From positions 124,001-188,000 of the forward strand of contig NZ_JADWMY010000010.1 of NCBI RefSeq assembly GCF_015767275.1: a stretch of 64,000 nt of DNA. Reading direction: 5' to 3'. Position 1 is the stretch's first letter, and every line of letters starts with the position of its first letter. The translations under genes were made by a program, and so were the position numbers. The stretch is from Herbaspirillum sp. AP02. Its GTDB lineage: Bacteria; Pseudomonadota; Gammaproteobacteria; Burkholderiales; Burkholderiaceae_D. The notes under the pieces were generated by a model. The model was not told the DNA's origin. It saw only the letters and a list, made by a program, of their open reading frames with translations, and made no database searches. Below, piece by piece: positions 62,845-64,000 of the stretch.

Positions 62845-64000
62845 TCAGGCCAGCGCTTCCAGGCACAGAGCGATACCTTGGCCACCGCCGATGCACAGCG
62901 ACACCACGGCGCGCCGCTGGCCGGTACGCTGCAGCGCGTGGGCGGCCTTGGTGATGAGGATGGCACCGGTGGCCCCAATGGGGTGACCGTGGGCGATGGC
63001 GCCGCCGTCGATGTTGAGGATGTCGGAAGGAATGTCCAGCTCACGCTGGACCGCCAGCGCGATGGCGGCAAAGGCTTCATTGATCTCGAAGCGGTCCACC
63101 TCGCCCAGGCTCCAGCGGGCGCGGGCCAGCGCCTGGCGGATCGCCGGCACCGGTCCCAGGCCGAACATGCCAGGCTCCACGCCACTGACGGCCGCGGCGC
63201 GCACGGCCACCAGCGGGGCCAGGCCCAGTGCGTCGGCAGTTTCGCGGGTACTCACGATCATCGCCGCCGCACCGGCATTCACGCCGGGCGCATTGCCGGC
63301 GGTGATGCTGCCGTCCTTGCGGAAGGCCGGCTTCAGGCGTGCCAGCGATTCGACCGTGGTGTCCGGGCGCACGGACTCGTCTTGGTCGAATATCTGTTCA
63401 CCTTTCTTGCCGGTTAGGGTAATGGGCAGGATTTCGCGGCTGAAGTAGCCTGCGGCCTGGGCGGCGGCGAAGCGCTGCTGGCTCTGCACGGCGTAGCGGT
63501 CCTGCTGCTCACGGCTGAGGCTGAACTGCTGCACCAGGTCCTCGGTATGCCAGCCGGAATGCTTGCCGGAGAAGGCATCGTTGAGGCCATCGCTGAGGAT
63601 GGCGTCGATCACCGCGCCATCGCCCATGCGCATGCCGGCACGCGCCCCGGGCAGCAGATAGGGGGCGCGCTCCATGTTTTCCATGCCGCCGGCGATGACA
63701 CAGCGCGACAGCCCGGCGCTGATCTCACCCAGCGCCGTCACCACCGCCTGGGCACCGGAACCGCAGACGCGGTTGATCGCCATGGCCGGGGTCTCGACCG
63801 GCAGACCGCCCTTGATCGCAGCCTGGCGGGCCGGGTTCATGGCGTTGCCGGCCTGGATCACATTGCCCATCACCACCGAATCGATCATTTCCGGGGCAAT
63901 GCGGGTGTTCTGTAAGACCGCCCGCATTGCCTGGGCGCCCAGCTCGACGGCGGGGACGTCCTTCAGACTGCCGCCGAAGCTGCCGATCGCGGTGCGACGC
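62845..64000 (-). CDS. Acetyl-CoA acetyltransferase (thiolase), 5' end beyond the window
   Basis: At least 385 residues of a thiolase; the reading frame continues past the right edge (RTAIGSFGGSLKDVPAVELG is visible before the internal ATG at 63927), so only the first few residues are missing. The nucleophilic Cys lies in INRVCGSGAQAV, and the second active-site set is NEAFA, GHPIGATGA and SLCIGGGQG. It condenses or cleaves acetyl-CoA units (acetoacetyl-CoA metabolism, PHB or beta-oxidation). No phbB/phbC is visible. The GGAIAHGHPIG motif has His where Leu is usual. Confidence 0.95.
   Translation of the reverse strand, partial: RRTAIGSFGGSLKDVPAVELGAQAMRAVLQNTRIAPEMIDSVVMGNVIQAGNAMNPARQAAIKGGLPVETPAMAINRVCGSGAQAVVTALGEISAGLSRCVIAGGMENMERAPYLLPGARAGMRMGDGAVIDAILSDGLNDAFSGKHSGWHTEDLVQQFSLSREQQDRYAVQSQQRFAAAQAAGYFSREILPITLTGKKGEQIFDQDESVRPDTTVESLARLKPAFRKDGSITAGNAPGVNAGAAAMIVSTRETADALGLAPLVAVRAAAVSGVEPGMFGLGPVPAIRQALARARWSLGEVDRFEINEAFAAIALAVQRELDIPSDILNIDGGAIAHGHPIGATGAILITKAAHALQRTGQRRAVVSLCIGGGQGIALCLEALA

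Overview
The window looks like chromosome of a high-G+C betaproteobacterium of the Burkholderiales, most likely Oxalobacteraceae (Herbaspirillum-like). This is inferred from gene content: a tripartite tricarboxylate (Bug/Tct) transporter, an AmpR-type regulator beside a Tat-exported class A beta-lactamase, a membrane-bound aldonate/polyol dehydrogenase, an MctP transporter and many chemoreceptors and c-di-GMP proteins. I saw no rRNA, intact tRNA, CRISPR array, insertion sequence or integrase.

Left block (1-16.9 kb): uptake and oxidation of sugars and sugar acids. On the minus strand lie the start of an Ldh-family oxidoreductase and a complete TctC-TctB-TctA transporter. Diverging from them on the plus strand are an IlvD/Edd dehydratase with the three Fe-S cysteines of L-arabinonate dehydratases, a D-2-hydroxyacid dehydrogenase, and a four-gene sugar ABC importer preceded by a LacI-type palindrome. 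A bidirectional terminator at 12.03 kb separates these from a convergent three-subunit dehydrogenase (gamma subunit, GMC flavoprotein, triheme cytochrome c), followed by a dienelactone hydrolase.

Central block (17.3-49.0 kb): a 31-kb signalling island with AT-rich tracts at both ends. It holds four c-di-GMP turnover proteins (GAF/EAL, GGDEF, HD-GYP, PAS-GGDEF-EAL), three transmembrane receptors, an AraC/GlxA regulator, and one long minus-strand chemosensory operon (40.7 to 29.6 kb). In transcription order the operon encodes a soluble receptor with two signalling hairpins, a triple-CheW protein, CheB, a HEAT-repeat protein, CheR, CheY, CheA, a STAS protein, a second CheY and a membrane MCP-like protein with a CheZ-like DxxxQ helix. 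A canonical CheY with two small unknown proteins diverges from it. Two paralogous HTH-GAF proteins sit at 17.6 and 43.2 kb; the same GAF module recurs alone at 48.2 kb and fused to EAL at 18.3 kb. A SelA/MJ0158-like PLP enzyme and several small unknown proteins fill the right part. This island is the best candidate for an undescribed system.

Right block (49.2-64 kb): nitrogen and carboxylate metabolism. An RpiR regulator, an orphan polar amino-acid binding protein and an MmgE/PrpD protein form a minus-strand group. A LysR gene diverges from an agmatinase-family hydrolase plus RidA pair, which ends at a strong terminator. Then come a newly noticed 49-codon ORF, the ampR-bla divergon, a 2-keto-4-pentenoate hydratase-family gene, a MerR-aldo/keto reductase operon with a 19-bp-spacer promoter, a DUF3311-mctP transporter operon, and a thiolase that runs off the right edge. 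Several intergenic regions carry short tandem repeats, some with a 10-11 bp period.
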